64,000 nucleotides of DNA, from contig NZ_CP029427.2 in NCBI RefSeq assembly GCF_002266465.3, positions 5,210,501 through 5,274,500 on the forward strand, given 5' to 3'. Origin of the DNA: Bradyrhizobium symbiodeficiens (GTDB lineage: Bacteria; Pseudomonadota; Alphaproteobacteria; Rhizobiales; Xanthobacteraceae). The notes beneath the pieces are model-generated. The model had not been told where the DNA came from. It saw only the letters and a list, made by a program, of their open reading frames with translations, and did not search any database. This document shows positions 18,518-26,312 of this stretch, piece after piece. Both the position numbers and the translations under genes were made by a program. Every line of letters starts with the position of its first letter. The stretch's first letter is position 1.

Positions 18518-18856
18518 TCATACCTTCGGACCGGCATCGCCCCCGACGGCGTCTTCCGGACGCACGATGACGCGCTCGACCCGGTGGACCAGTTCCGGCG
18601 GGCCGTCTTCGGCGTTCTCGATCGGCTGCGCGGCCTTGCCCCATCCGCGATCGAGGATGGCGTTGGCCGCCGAGAGGCGCACGGCCGGCGTGGCTTCGTC
18701 GCTGCGCATGATGCCGACGAGAACCCTGAGAGCCGTCCTGGTGTGGCCGCGCGCCAGCGAGCGGATCTCGGTCAGGGTTCGTGCCCTCGACGTCTTCCTG
18801 GCCGCGGGCTGGGGGGACCGCTCGCTCGCGAACTCGCCTTCGACTTGCTCGTTCAC
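18518..18856 (-). CDS. phage-type conserved protein, possible terminase small subunit
   Basis: About 112 residues from GTG 18856, which overlaps the TGA of the tiny membrane-peptide gene; ATG 18871 is the alternative. The centre (LTEIRSLARGHTRTALRVLVGIM and AVRLSAANAILDRGWGKAAQ) is a helical module seen in phage proteins encoded just before terminase large subunits. The position directly upstream of the terminase fragment supports this. Function in DNA packaging is inferred from context; the partner is broken, so the protein probably has no packaging role now. Confidence 0.6.
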   Translation of the reverse strand: MNEQVEGEFASERSPQPAARKTSRARTLTEIRSLARGHTRTALRVLVGIMRSDEATPAVRLSAANAILDRGWGKAAQPIENAEDGPPELVHRVERVIVRPEDAVGGDAGPKV

Positions 18857-18924
18857 GACAGCGTCTCCCACAGCACGATTGCGATCAGGCCCGCGAGCGC
18901 GAGCGATATCAGATAGGCGGTCAT
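18853..18924 (-). CDS. 23-residue membrane peptide
   Basis: A short frame from ATG 18924 (or ATG 18927) encodes MTAYLISLALAGLIAIVLW and five more residues, one hydrophobic helix. A strong GGAGGG Shine-Dalgarno lies directly upstream on the minus strand (complement of 18928-18933), and its stop overlaps the GTG start of the next gene (GTGA). Those two facts support translation. Function unknown; tiny membrane proteins occur in phage lysis cassettes. Confidence 0.45.
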   Translation of the reverse strand: MTAYLISLALAGLIAIVLWETLS

Positions 18925-19174
18925 CATCCCTCCATGCGAAGAAAATGCGCGGCAGATCGCGCCAGGCGAGGCGCGATCGTTTCGGGCGCGAACCCTATCT
19001 CCGTGTCTTCCGGAGACCGCAGCGGCGGAGGCAATGGGCCCTGCGCCGCGGGCCGGCACGTTCGCGCGTGCGCGGCCAGCAATGGTTCGGACGGCGGCGC
19101 GCCGATCGGCGCTCCAGGTTTGACGAGTGCGTGGCCGTAATGCGCCGCCGCCGTCCGATTCTGAAATCGAGACG

Positions 19175-19263
19175 AAAAAACCCGCGGCGGATGTGCTCCG
19201 CGCGGGTGAACCAAACTCGTCTCGATGATGTCATTATGCCGGTGTTTTGCCCGACGTGTCAAA
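19175..19263 (+). repeat. dispersed repeat copy R1 (hairpin plus GTTTTGCCCGACG core)
   Basis: Starts with an A-run and a GC hairpin (CCCGCG at 19181-19186, CGCGGG at 19201-19206, with ATGTGCTCC-type loop), followed by a GATGATG box and the core GTTTTGCCCGACGTGTCAA ending at 19262. The same order is found at 19298, 20138, 21894 and 24763. The hairpin alone could act as a terminator. Confidence 0.85.
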
Positions 19264-19291
19264 GCCCCGTTGAAGTCAAAGCCCCGTTGAA
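19259..19291. repeat. 17-bp tandem duplication
   Basis: TCAAAGCCCCGTTGAA occurs at 19259-19274 and again at 19276-19291, a perfect tandem copy with one G between. It joins the end of repeat R1 to the start of repeat R2. Confidence 0.85.
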
Positions 19292-19297
19292 ATGAAA

Positions 19298-19384
19298 CAG
19301 CCCGCCGCGGATATTCTCCGCGCGGGCTGAACCAAACTTCTTTCGATGATGTCATTCTGCCAGTGTTTTGCCCGACGAGTCAAA
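19298..19384 (+). repeat. dispersed repeat copy R2
   Basis: Hairpin arms CAGCCCGC (19298-19305) and GCGGGCTG (19322-19329) with inner CGCGGA/TCCGCG pairing, then the GATGATG box and core GTTTTGCCCGACGAGTCAA ending at 19383. Only about 35 bp separates it from R1 in the same orientation. Confidence 0.85.
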
Positions 19385-19432
19385 CGAACTTACCGGCCCG
19401 GAGATCGTTAGCCGATCAGGAGGATCGGTTTG

Positions 19433-19633
19433 ATGACATTCGAGAAGACCTCGGCAGAGACATCGCAAGAATTGCCTGGAGCCAAGCCGCGCATCGACAG
19501 GAAGCGCGAGACGCGAGAGGCGATCATCGAAGACGCTTGCGCGACAAAGGACGGGGATCGCGATCTCGTGCACGGCGATGGCGGCACCATCGACATTCCC
19601 GCCAAACCTGGCGATTTGTCGAAGGACGATTAG
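19433..19633 (+). CDS. small charged hypothetical protein
   Basis: 66 residues from ATG 19433, with AGGAGG at 19418-19423 as a good ribosome-binding site. The sequence is rich in Lys, Arg, Asp and Glu (KPRIDRKRETREAIIEDA, then DGDRDLVHGDGG) and has no hydrophobic segment, so it is probably cytoplasmic and partly disordered. I do not recognise a family. It lies between repeat R2 and a receiver-domain gene on the same strand. Confidence 0.55.
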   Translation: MTFEKTSAETSQELPGAKPRIDRKRETREAIIEDACATKDGDRDLVHGDGGTIDIPAKPGDLSKDD

Positions 19634-19774
19634 AGGATCGGTGCGCGGCGCGCACGTCGATGACGCCGGCGTCTCGCTCGAGGTCTTCAACATCCGTTCA
19701 CGCGGCCGGGCCTTTGCAGGAACTTACCCGACGAGGGCTGCGTTGGTTGCTTTGTCAGAAGGAACGTACCTGCG

Positions 19775-20119
19775 ATGAGCCACACTGTCCTGGTTGTTGA
19801 CGACGATCCCGCCGTCCTCGACGTGCTCGTGGCCATGCTGGAAGATCTCGGTTGCAAACCGATCAGCGCCCAAAGCGGCCGGGATGCACTCGACCGGCTC
19901 GAGCAAAATCAGGACATCTCCATCCTCATCACGGATATCAACATGCCCGGCATGGATGGTCATGAATTGGCCGAGCTGGCCAAGCGCATCCGGCCGGAGT
20001 TGAAGATGCTGCAATTGTCGGGTCGCGAGCCCCGGCGCGGCGGCCTTCCCATGATCCGAAAGCCGTTTTCGTTCGAAGAGCTCGCCGACGTCATGCGGCG
20101 GACCACCGGCGTCTGCTGA
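19775..20119 (+). CDS. single-domain response regulator (CheY-like receiver)
   Basis: 114 residues, one receiver domain only. The acidic pair Asp10/Asp11 (VVDDDP), phosphoacceptor Asp54 in LITDINMPGMDG and Lys96 in MIRKPF are present, so phosphorylation is expected. There is no output domain, and no histidine kinase nearby, so it may act as a phosphate relay or sink, or bind a partner protein. The region around Thr/Ser (LQLSGREPRRGG) contains an insertion compared with classical CheY. Repeat R3 follows 19 bp downstream and could terminate the transcript. Confidence 0.88.
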   Translation: MSHTVLVVDDDPAVLDVLVAMLEDLGCKPISAQSGRDALDRLEQNQDISILITDINMPGMDGHELAELAKRIRPELKMLQLSGREPRRGGLPMIRKPFSFEELADVMRRTTGVC

Positions 20120-20137
20120 CCGTCCAATGCCGCAAAA

Positions 20138-20223
20138 CAAAACCCGCCGCAGATTGCTCCGCACGGGTTGAACCAGACTCCGTCGATGATGCCACCATGC
20201 CGGTGTTTTGCCCGACGTGTCAA
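20138..20223 (+). repeat. dispersed repeat copy R3
   Basis: Hairpin arms AACCCG (20141-20146) and CGGGTT (20164-20169) with a GATTGCTCC-type loop, then GATGATG and core GTTTTGCCCGACGTGTCAA ending at 20222. It stands directly after the receiver gene and may serve as its terminator. Confidence 0.85.
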
Positions 20224-20392
20224 CGTCGCGGACACGGAAGGGGAAGCCCCTCCTCCCAACTCAATATGTGGTGCGCAATGGGCTTGCTTCAAGTCCCCGC
20301 CTCTGCCGTAGAACCCCGACCCCGGAAACATCCAGAGCAACCAGCCGAGGGGTCACGACATGCCTGTACTGCTTCCGACGTCCCGTTCACAC

Positions 20393-20414
20393 CGCCGGCC
20401 ACATGCGGCCGGCG
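20393..20414 (+). promoter_or_regulatory. GC hairpin just before the FAD monooxygenase start
   Basis: CGCCGGCC at 20393-20400 pairs perfectly with GGCCGGCG at 20407-20414 across a six-base loop, ending 11 bases before ATG 20426. No T-run follows. It could slow translation or reflect sequence bias. The rest of 20120-20425 holds repeat R3 and no gene that I can support. Confidence 0.4.
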
Positions 20415-20425
20415 CGGGGAAACAG

Positions 20426-21940
20426 ATGCCGCGCGGCCATGCCGTGGTGATCGCCGGCGGCGGCCCGACCGGGCTGATGCTGGCCGCCGAACTCGCGCTC
20501 GCGAAGATCGACGTCGCCATCCTCGAGCGGCGCGCGAGCCAGGATCTCGTCGGCACGCGCGCCGGCGGGTTGCATGCCCGCAGCATCGAGATCCTCGATC
20601 AGCGCGGCGTTGCCGATCGCTTCCTGCGCGAAGGACAGATCGTCCAGCTCGCGGGCTTTGCCTGGACGCGGCTCGACATCAGCGACCTCCCCACGAGGCA
20701 CGCTTACGGGCTGGCGCTGCGGCAGAGCCACATCGAGCGCATCCTGGCGGACTGGGTCGAAGAGCTCGGAGTGCCGATCTATCGCAACGTCGAGCTTACC
20801 GGCTTCGCCGAGGGCGACACCGGCATCGACGTGACGCTCTCCAGCGGCGCGAGCTTGCGCACAGATTATCTCGTCGGCTGCGACGGCGGTCGCAGCCTGG
20901 TGCGCAAGGCCGCCGGCATCGATTTCCCCGGCACCTCACCGACGCTCAGCAACCTCATGGCCGAGGTCGAGATGCGCGAGGCGCCGGCATGGGGCCTGCG
21001 CCATGACGCGCTCGGCTTTCACGGCCTCAGCAAGACCGAGAGCGGTCGCGTGCTGGTCGTCGTGACGGAAGCAACCCTCGCGCGCACCAGCGAGCCCTCC
21101 TTGCGCGATCTCGGCGATGCGCTCGTCGCGGTCTACGGCACCGACTTCGGTGTCAAAAATCCCGCCTGGATCTCCCGCTTCACCGATGCAGCCCGGCAGG
21201 CCGCGACCTATCGCAAGGGGCGCGTGCTGCTCGCCGGCGATGCCGCGCATATCCATCACTCCGTCGGTGGGCAAGGCCTCAATCTGGGTGTGCAGGACGC
21301 CGTCAATCTCGGCTGGAAGCTGGCGCAGGTGGTCAAAGGCAGCTCGCCCGACAGCCTGCTCGACAGCTATCACGCCGAGCGCCATCCCGTCGGCGCGCGC
21401 GTGCTGAAGAACACCATGGCGCAGATCGCCCTGCTCCGACGCGGCGACGACGGCCGCAAGGCTGCGCGCGAGGTGATCTCCGACCTGCTCGCCATGGACG
21501 CGCCGCGCCAACGCGTCGGCGCGATGATGAGCGGGCTCGACATCGCCTACGATCTCGGCGAAGGCCACGCTTTGCTCGGCCGGCGCATGCCTGATCTCGA
21601 TCTGACGGTCGAAGGACAAGCGCAAAAGCTATTCACGCTGTTGCGCGGCGCGCGGGGCGTGCTGCTCGATTTTTGCAAAGGCGGCGAGATCGACGTCGCT
21701 CCATGGGCGGATCGCGTCGATGCCGTCGATGTCGCCTATGACGGCCCATGGGAGCTTCCGGTGATCGGACGGGTCACTGCGCCCGGCGCCGTACTGGTGC
21801 GGCCTGACGGGCACGTGGCTTGGGTGGGAGACGAAAGCCAGCACGGACTCGAGGATGCGTTGACTCGGTGGTTCGGTCCCACCTCTCTACACAAGAAAGC
21901 CCGCGGCATCCCGCGGGCTCGATCCAAACTCGTCCGATGA
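20426..21940 (+). CDS. FAD-dependent aromatic monooxygenase (group A, rifampicin monooxygenase/PgaE-like)
   Basis: 504 residues from ATG 20426. FAD fingerprint IAGGGPTGLMLAAELA at the N-terminus, the DG motif YLVGCDGGRSLVRKAAGI, and GDAAHIHHSVGGQGLNLGVQDAVNLGWKLA that binds the pyrophosphate are intact; a C-terminal thioredoxin-like domain with GAVLVRPDGHVAWVG follows. Enzymes of this class hydroxylate aromatic polyketides, phenols or rifamycins with NADPH and O2. ATG 20360 is upstream in frame but adds a non-conserved leader. The last 15 or so residues and the stop are encoded inside repeat R4, so the native 3' end has probably been overwritten. Confidence 0.88.
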   Translation: MPRGHAVVIAGGGPTGLMLAAELALAKIDVAILERRASQDLVGTRAGGLHARSIEILDQRGVADRFLREGQIVQLAGFAWTRLDISDLPTRHAYGLALRQSHIERILADWVEELGVPIYRNVELTGFAEGDTGIDVTLSSGASLRTDYLVGCDGGRSLVRKAAGIDFPGTSPTLSNLMAEVEMREAPAWGLRHDALGFHGLSKTESGRVLVVVTEATLARTSEPSLRDLGDALVAVYGTDFGVKNPAWISRFTDAARQAATYRKGRVLLAGDAAHIHHSVGGQGLNLGVQDAVNLGWKLAQVVKGSSPDSLLDSYHAERHPVGARVLKNTMAQIALLRRGDDGRKAAREVISDLLAMDAPRQRVGAMMSGLDIAYDLGEGHALLGRRMPDLDLTVEGQAQKLFTLLRGARGVLLDFCKGGEIDVAPWADRVDAVDVAYDGPWELPVIGRVTAPGAVLVRPDGHVAWVGDESQHGLEDALTRWFGPTSLHKKARGIPRARSKLVR

Positions 21941-21976
21941 TGCTATTCTGCCGGTGTTTTGCCCGACGTGCCAAAC
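21894..21976 (+). repeat. dispersed repeat copy R4, overlapping a gene's 3' end
   Basis: Perfect hairpin GCCCGCGG (21899-21906), loop CATC, CCGCGGGC (21911-21918), then the GATGATG box and GTTTTGCCCGACGTGCCAA ending at 21975. It begins before the stop of the FAD monooxygenase and supplies that protein's last residues. Confidence 0.85.
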
Positions 21977-22005
21977 GACGACTTACTCAACTCCGAGATC
22001 AGTCT

Positions 22006-23649
22006 TCACTCCGGCCGAAGCAACGGCCGTATCCAGCGCGAAAACCACTCCTCGGCGCCATTGCTCGGATTGCCTGAACCATCCACGCCGAATATCGGAG
22101 GTGGAACGAGGTAACCTGGTTCGTCCGCGAACGCGCCGATCGGCTTGCCCGCCTGAGGTTGGCCGCTGTTAGCCGTCGGGAAGGTCCAATTGCCGAACCG
22201 CTCGTTGAATTCCGTGGAAGGCAGATATGGCACCGGAGCACTCCCCGACCTGAACACGCTGCCCGCGTTGGACCCGTTGACCTGCGCGAGGCGCCGAACA
22301 TTCTCGGGCGCGACTGATCCGCGTGTCGGAGAATCCGGTACTTTGGACAAGTCTGCCGGTTCGGCAGGCACAGAGCCGTCTGCCGTGCTGGCATAGTTGC
22401 CAAAGCGATCCGCAAAAGTGCTAGCGCGGGTCTCTGGATCGATCGAGGAAGCCCCGCCCAGCTGCGGCCCGAAGCTCGATGAGGCCGAAGAGCCGCTGTT
22501 CCCGGCCGTGTTGTCGACGTTAAGTCCATTGCCGATGGTGTTGAACGGCGAGGCTCCTGTCGAAAACACTCCTCCGCTAGGAGCGGCGGTGCCCCTCATC
22601 GCGCCCCGCGTGCCCTGGGCGTTGGCAGCGCGCGAAAGCGCCAAGGCGCTCCCTATGGCAAGCAGCCAAGCGGGAACGAAGGGAGCCGCTAAGCCGACGG
22701 CGGCCCCTCCGGCCAACCAAGGGAGGACGCTGCGCTCCGGAGATGTGCCTCCAGCCAACGGATTCTCGTAGTATTGATACGTCACTCCGGAGTGCGGATC
22801 GGATTGGAGCACAAGCGGATCTGATGGAGCGGCCGTTGTCGGAGGCAATTGACCGAGCCGCTGTTCGCCGGGATCAGGCGCGGGAAACGGTGGCAGAACA
22901 CCCGTGAAGCGGGGATCACTTCGCCTGAATCCTTCCTGTTCGTTTAGACCTGCAAGCGAAGGTGAACTGTAGCCCGGCAGCGGCGGGAGATCGCTCGGGT
23001 TGGGTGGCGCGATACCAGGCGTGTGAAGAGTGTCCGAAGAAGGGTCGAACACTTCGAACTTGGACCAATTCGTTCCGCCCAGGTCGCGATTGCCAGCAGT
23101 GAGGTTGACGTCAGGTTTGCGAGCAATTGCCTCGTCAATCAGTTTCTGCCGCTCCGGATGAGCCAGGTAGAGCAACCATTTAATCCAATGATCCTGACCG
23201 GCTTCCGCTCCCCTTCGTTCGACATCTCTGATACTCCTCAATTGATCCGGGTACTGACCGCGGTAAGCCTTGGGATCCTCCAAAACTTCCTTGAGCCATT
23301 GGTACACTTCCTCTCGTGTTTTGCCGATAGGCACATTGGTGTAGAGATGGGCGTTAAGGAAGCCGACGCGCATGGCATCGATAAGAGTAGTGATCTCCGC
23401 AAGTCGCTCGTCTGGATCTTCGATCGTTTCGATCTGCTTGAGCCTCTTGCAAATGAGCCCGCCATACGGCTCCAGGTGTCTGCCCGGATGGGGCGACACC
23501 TCCAACTTTGCAGCGAACTCCCGACTTGCCGGCAGATAGATTCGGTTTGCGGGCCCGTCGATATCAAACGTCTTCTTGTCGATACCGCGAAACGCGGGGT
23601 GATTTTCAAAGCGTTTTGGAATGATGTGGTGATCGAAAAAAATCGACAT
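22006..23649 (-). CDS. putative AHH-family HNH/EndoVII nuclease toxin with membrane segment
   Basis: 547 residues. The first 62 residues match the AHH nuclease pattern: His7-His8 in DHHIIPKRF, FDIDG at 28-32, NRIYLP at 35-40, then SPHPGRHLEPY at 52-62 with His54 and His58. Such domains are DNA/RNA-cutting toxins, normally at the C-terminus of large secreted proteins; here the domain is at the extreme N-terminus with no signal peptide. Residues about 215-300 are proline-rich, about 310-345 form a hydrophobic segment, and the tail is rich in Ser, Gly and Asn with two RFGN(Y/W) motifs. An Imm11-like gene is upstream on the same strand. Toxin activity is inferred. Confidence 0.7.
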   Translation of the reverse strand: MSIFFDHHIIPKRFENHPAFRGIDKKTFDIDGPANRIYLPASREFAAKLEVSPHPGRHLEPYGGLICKRLKQIETIEDPDERLAEITTLIDAMRVGFLNAHLYTNVPIGKTREEVYQWLKEVLEDPKAYRGQYPDQLRSIRDVERRGAEAGQDHWIKWLLYLAHPERQKLIDEAIARKPDVNLTAGNRDLGGTNWSKFEVFDPSSDTLHTPGIAPPNPSDLPPLPGYSSPSLAGLNEQEGFRRSDPRFTGVLPPFPAPDPGEQRLGQLPPTTAAPSDPLVLQSDPHSGVTYQYYENPLAGGTSPERSVLPWLAGGAAVGLAAPFVPAWLLAIGSALALSRAANAQGTRGAMRGTAAPSGGVFSTGASPFNTIGNGLNVDNTAGNSGSSASSSFGPQLGGASSIDPETRASTFADRFGNYASTADGSVPAEPADLSKVPDSPTRGSVAPENVRRLAQVNGSNAGSVFRSGSAPVPYLPSTEFNERFGNWTFPTANSGQPQAGKPIGAFADEPGYLVPPPIFGVDGSGNPSNGAEEWFSRWIRPLLRPE

Positions 23650-24056
23650 GCACCCTCACAAGGGTTTCATTGAGTATAGGAGTTGGCAAAGTGAGCGGAT
23701 CAAGCGCGCAAGCGCGGCCGCGGCGGGGACGCCCGCGCGTTCGTCAACAGGGTTGCAATGTTCCTGAAGTGCTATGGCGTGCAGGCGAGCACTCGATCAG
23801 ACCGCCGGTAGTCGACGCCTACGGAGCGCTGAACTACTCACCGGCCCGAAAGCGCGAGCTTTAATGGATTTGATTTTATCGAGAATACGTACTGTGGGCC
23901 CGCCGCCATGCACTCGCAGGCGCCCCTCTGTGCGCTAGCAATAATTACCAAGCCACTGATCATCGTTGAAGCCAAGGTGGCCGGCGTCATTCACCTTCCG
24001 AGTATGAACTGGCGCCCACGAGCGAACAGACTTCTTCATTTCTCAGATGGCGCGGA
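23650..24056. other. gap between toxin and immunity genes, no gene seen
   Basis: About 400 bp, less G+C-rich than the flanks. A 64-codon frame on the plus strand (23670-23864) lacks a ribosome-binding site and has no recognisable features; I do not support it. It should contain the toxin's own promoter if the two genes are not co-transcribed. Confidence 0.5.
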
Positions 24057-24692
24057 TCAACATATGGTTTTCGAAGGATCGCGAAACCGAATTCGCTTCA
24101 GTCCCGCCGACTTGCAAGCGTCCTTGAACTCTTGATCGCATATGATAGTCCCATTGTCATAGGCCATGCGGAAGATGTGCGCGTTCCCGACCGCGGCCTC
24201 TCTGAAGAACAGTTTGTAGCCGGGAGCGTACCCATAGTATTTCTGACCATGATCTATATAGCGAACGTCGTCCCGGATACCGATGCGCAAACAGGACGCC
24301 GATTCGTCCAGCGCATCGAGGACGCGAACAACATCACAGAGCCAATAGTCCGCGCCGTGATAGCGACCTTGCGGTACGCGCACGTCGCATGGCACGAACA
24401 CGAAAGCCTCCGGATCAATCCGCTCGAAGAGGGCCTTGGTTCGGTCCGAAATGAGCCACCAACGGAAGCAGAGCTCCAGGTCATAGGGCAAACTGCCCTT
24501 GGATTTATCAAACATGTAAGGCACAGGCGGCGTAGAGGCGGGCAGACGATATACTCGGTGGGGAGGAAGGACGCTCTCGTCCAGAAGCGAAAAGCCCGGC
24601 CCCCTTCCGTTGAAATCGGGCCCGATTTCGAAGAAGCGGCGTTTTCGTGCTCGGGGACGCTTTGCAGCAGAAATTGCTTTATCGTCACGCAT
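24057..24692 (-). CDS. Imm11 (DUF1629)-like immunity protein
   Basis: 211 residues from ATG 24692. The C-terminal 120 residues follow the Imm11/DUF1629 pattern: WLCDVVRVLDALDES, YYGYAPGYKLFFREAAVGNAHIFRM, then TIICDQEFKDACKSAGLKRIRF. Members of that family are predicted immunity proteins placed beside polymorphic toxin genes. It is 407 bp upstream of the AHH protein on the same strand. An upstream in-frame extension to 24857 passes through repeat R5, so its first ~35 codons are repeat sequence; the ATG at 24692 or 24755 is preferred, though the ribosome-binding site is weak in both cases. Confidence 0.72.
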   Translation of the reverse strand: MRDDKAISAAKRPRARKRRFFEIGPDFNGRGPGFSLLDESVLPPHRVYRLPASTPPVPYMFDKSKGSLPYDLELCFRWWLISDRTKALFERIDPEAFVFVPCDVRVPQGRYHGADYWLCDVVRVLDALDESASCLRIGIRDDVRYIDHGQKYYGYAPGYKLFFREAAVGNAHIFRMAYDNGTIICDQEFKDACKSAGLKRIRFRDPSKTIC

Positions 24693-24762
24693 GACTGCAT
24701 CTCGTTGAACATCGTGCTCGCGACCGCACGCGGCGGAGACCGCGATCGGCCGCATAACAATA

Positions 24763-24842
24763 AAGCCCGCGGCTTCCCACGAGCTTGATCGGACTGTTTC
24801 GATGATGCCATTCTGCCGGTGTTTTGCCCGACGTGTCAAACG
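24763..24842 (+). repeat. dispersed repeat copy R5
   Basis: An imperfect hairpin (AAGCCCGCGG ... GAGCTT), then GATGATG and core GTTTTGCCCGACGTGTCAA ending at 24840. It lies just upstream of the Imm11-like gene, in the opposite orientation to that gene. Confidence 0.8.
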
Positions 24843-24899
24843 ATCGATCCCGAGCAATTAATTTGGCGGCACGTACCGATTGGACGTTGCTCATCGACA

Positions 24900-25679
24900 T
24901 CAGTGCTTGAACTCATCAACACAGTAAAATACCGGCAGTCCGCCAAACGCATCGGAGCTCTTGTAACGAACCTGGATGCGCTCGCTCGCGCTTGTCCCCA
25001 TCGTGTCGCCGTCCTTCACCACGCTGCCATGCTCGATCAGATAGACGGAAAGCCCTGCCACCTTGTCGAACAACTCCGGAAGCGTGAGCTTGCCGGTCAC
25101 GAACTCGATCTCACGGCCCACGAAGGCGGTCAGCCCCATCGTCACTGCGCCGATCTTGTCGCCTGACCGGAACAGAAGAATGTCGACCCACAGCCTGAAG
25201 GGGTAGTCGGGATACGGTGCGAACGAATAGCTGGACGTCTCGAGCCAGAGGTCGGCGGGCCGCGCGACCCGGCCGGCCCACACAACGCCGCAAGCTTCCG
25301 GCATCGTCGCAATCAACGCGCCGATGACCGCAGTCGTGATGCGCGCCGCGACCAGCGGCTGCTCACTCTTTCCGAGCATCGAGACGATCAGATGACCTCG
25401 ATGCCGGGCTGCCACCGCCTTGCTCTCCGGCCACGTCGTGGCCGCGCGCGCCCACAGTCCGTCATCGTCCGGGATGGGCGCCGGCATCGCCATGACGGCG
25501 ACGAGTTCGTTGCCGCAGCGAATGAGCGGCGAGCTTGCTCGAGCCTGCTGTACACGCCCGTCGTCCATGGACTCCGTTGCCAACTCCGGATGTCGGGCGT
25601 GAAGCACCTCCGCAACTGCCGACATGTCCGGCGTCACCGGATTTTCCAGCAAGACAAAAGCGAGAAGGGAGCTACTCAT
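24900..25679 (-). CDS. DUF4261 domain protein
   Basis: 259 residues from ATG 25679 (the upstream in-frame extension to 25763 is not conserved in character). The order of motifs fits DUF4261: AVMAMPAPIPDDDGLWARAATTWPES, ARHRGHLIVSMLG, ARITTAVIGALIATMPEACGVVWAG, LWVDILLF, AVTMGLTAFVGREIEFV, and the terminal VYLIEHGSVVKDGDTMGTSASERIQVRY. Function unknown; no transmembrane segment or catalytic motif is known. It is on the same strand as, and upstream of, the Imm11/AHH genes, separated from them by repeat R5, so it may belong to the same accessory block. Confidence 0.78.
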   Translation of the reverse strand: MSSSLLAFVLLENPVTPDMSAVAEVLHARHPELATESMDDGRVQQARASSPLIRCGNELVAVMAMPAPIPDDDGLWARAATTWPESKAVAARHRGHLIVSMLGKSEQPLVAARITTAVIGALIATMPEACGVVWAGRVARPADLWLETSSYSFAPYPDYPFRLWVDILLFRSGDKIGAVTMGLTAFVGREIEFVTGKLTLPELFDKVAGLSVYLIEHGSVVKDGDTMGTSASERIQVRYKSSDAFGGLPVFYCVDEFKH

Positions 25680-25838
25680 CGACGACCCACTGAAATTTGG
25701 GGACGAAACGCGATCCTCTGCGATGCTCGCCCAAAAGTTGAAGTATTTTGGAAGATGGAACAAAACAAGAACATTGTCAACCGGCGTTTCGATGGTTCAT
25801 ACTATCCGGGCCAATCCGAGTGCCGACACAGCTCCCAA

Positions 25839-26312
25839 ATGATCCCCATGTTCTCAATCCATCCCGACGATCTCACCTCTGAACCGACTCGCCGCCTGCT
25901 CGCGCTTCATCTCGCCGGCATGCACGCGAACTCGCCGCCGGGCCATGTGTTTGCGCTCGACCTGTCGGGACTGCAGACGCCTGATGTCACCGTGTGGTCG
26001 GTGCGCGCAGGCGATGACGTCGTCGGCATCGGCGCGCTGAAGGAGTTCGGCGACGGCGGCGCCGAGGTGAAGTCGATGCGGACGCACCCCGATCATCTGC
26101 GCCGCGGCATCGCGGCGCTGCTGCTGGACCACATCGTGCGCGAGGCCGGGGCGCGCGGGCTGACCCGGCTGAGCCTCGAGACCGGAAGCGGCCCGGCGTT
26201 CGAGCCCGCGCTCGCGCTGTACCGCAAGCGCGGCTTCGTCAACGGCGAGGCGTTCGCCGATTACCAGGCGAGCGCCTTCAATCAATTCCTGCACCTTGCG
26301 CTTCGCGACTGA
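25839..26312 (+). CDS. GNAT family N-acetyltransferase
   Basis: 157 residues from ATG 25839 (ATG 25848 also possible). GNAT features: VVGIGALKEFGDGGAEVKSMRTHPDHLRRGIAALLLDHI, where RRGIA is the acetyl-CoA pyrophosphate loop, then LYRKRGFV. The plan is that of the YsnE/YedL-like acetyltransferases. A far longer upstream frame to 25392 is the complement of the DUF4261 gene and is not real. Divergent from that gene. Substrate not known. Confidence 0.85.
   Translation: MIPMFSIHPDDLTSEPTRRLLALHLAGMHANSPPGHVFALDLSGLQTPDVTVWSVRAGDDVVGIGALKEFGDGGAEVKSMRTHPDHLRRGIAALLLDHIVREAGARGLTRLSLETGSGPAFEPALALYRKRGFVNGEAFADYQASAFNQFLHLALRD

Noticed and set aside
19175-19384. Two close hairpin repeats considered as a CRISPR or attachment site
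   Set aside because: Only two copies side by side with a short unlike spacer, other copies dispersed, no cas genes and no integrase.
23670-23864. 64-codon plus-strand frame between toxin and immunity genes
   Set aside because: No ribosome-binding site, Arg/Pro-rich start and no recognisable pattern.
24057-24857. 266-residue version of the Imm11-like protein
   Set aside because: Its first ~35 residues are translated repeat R5, so a downstream ATG is preferred.
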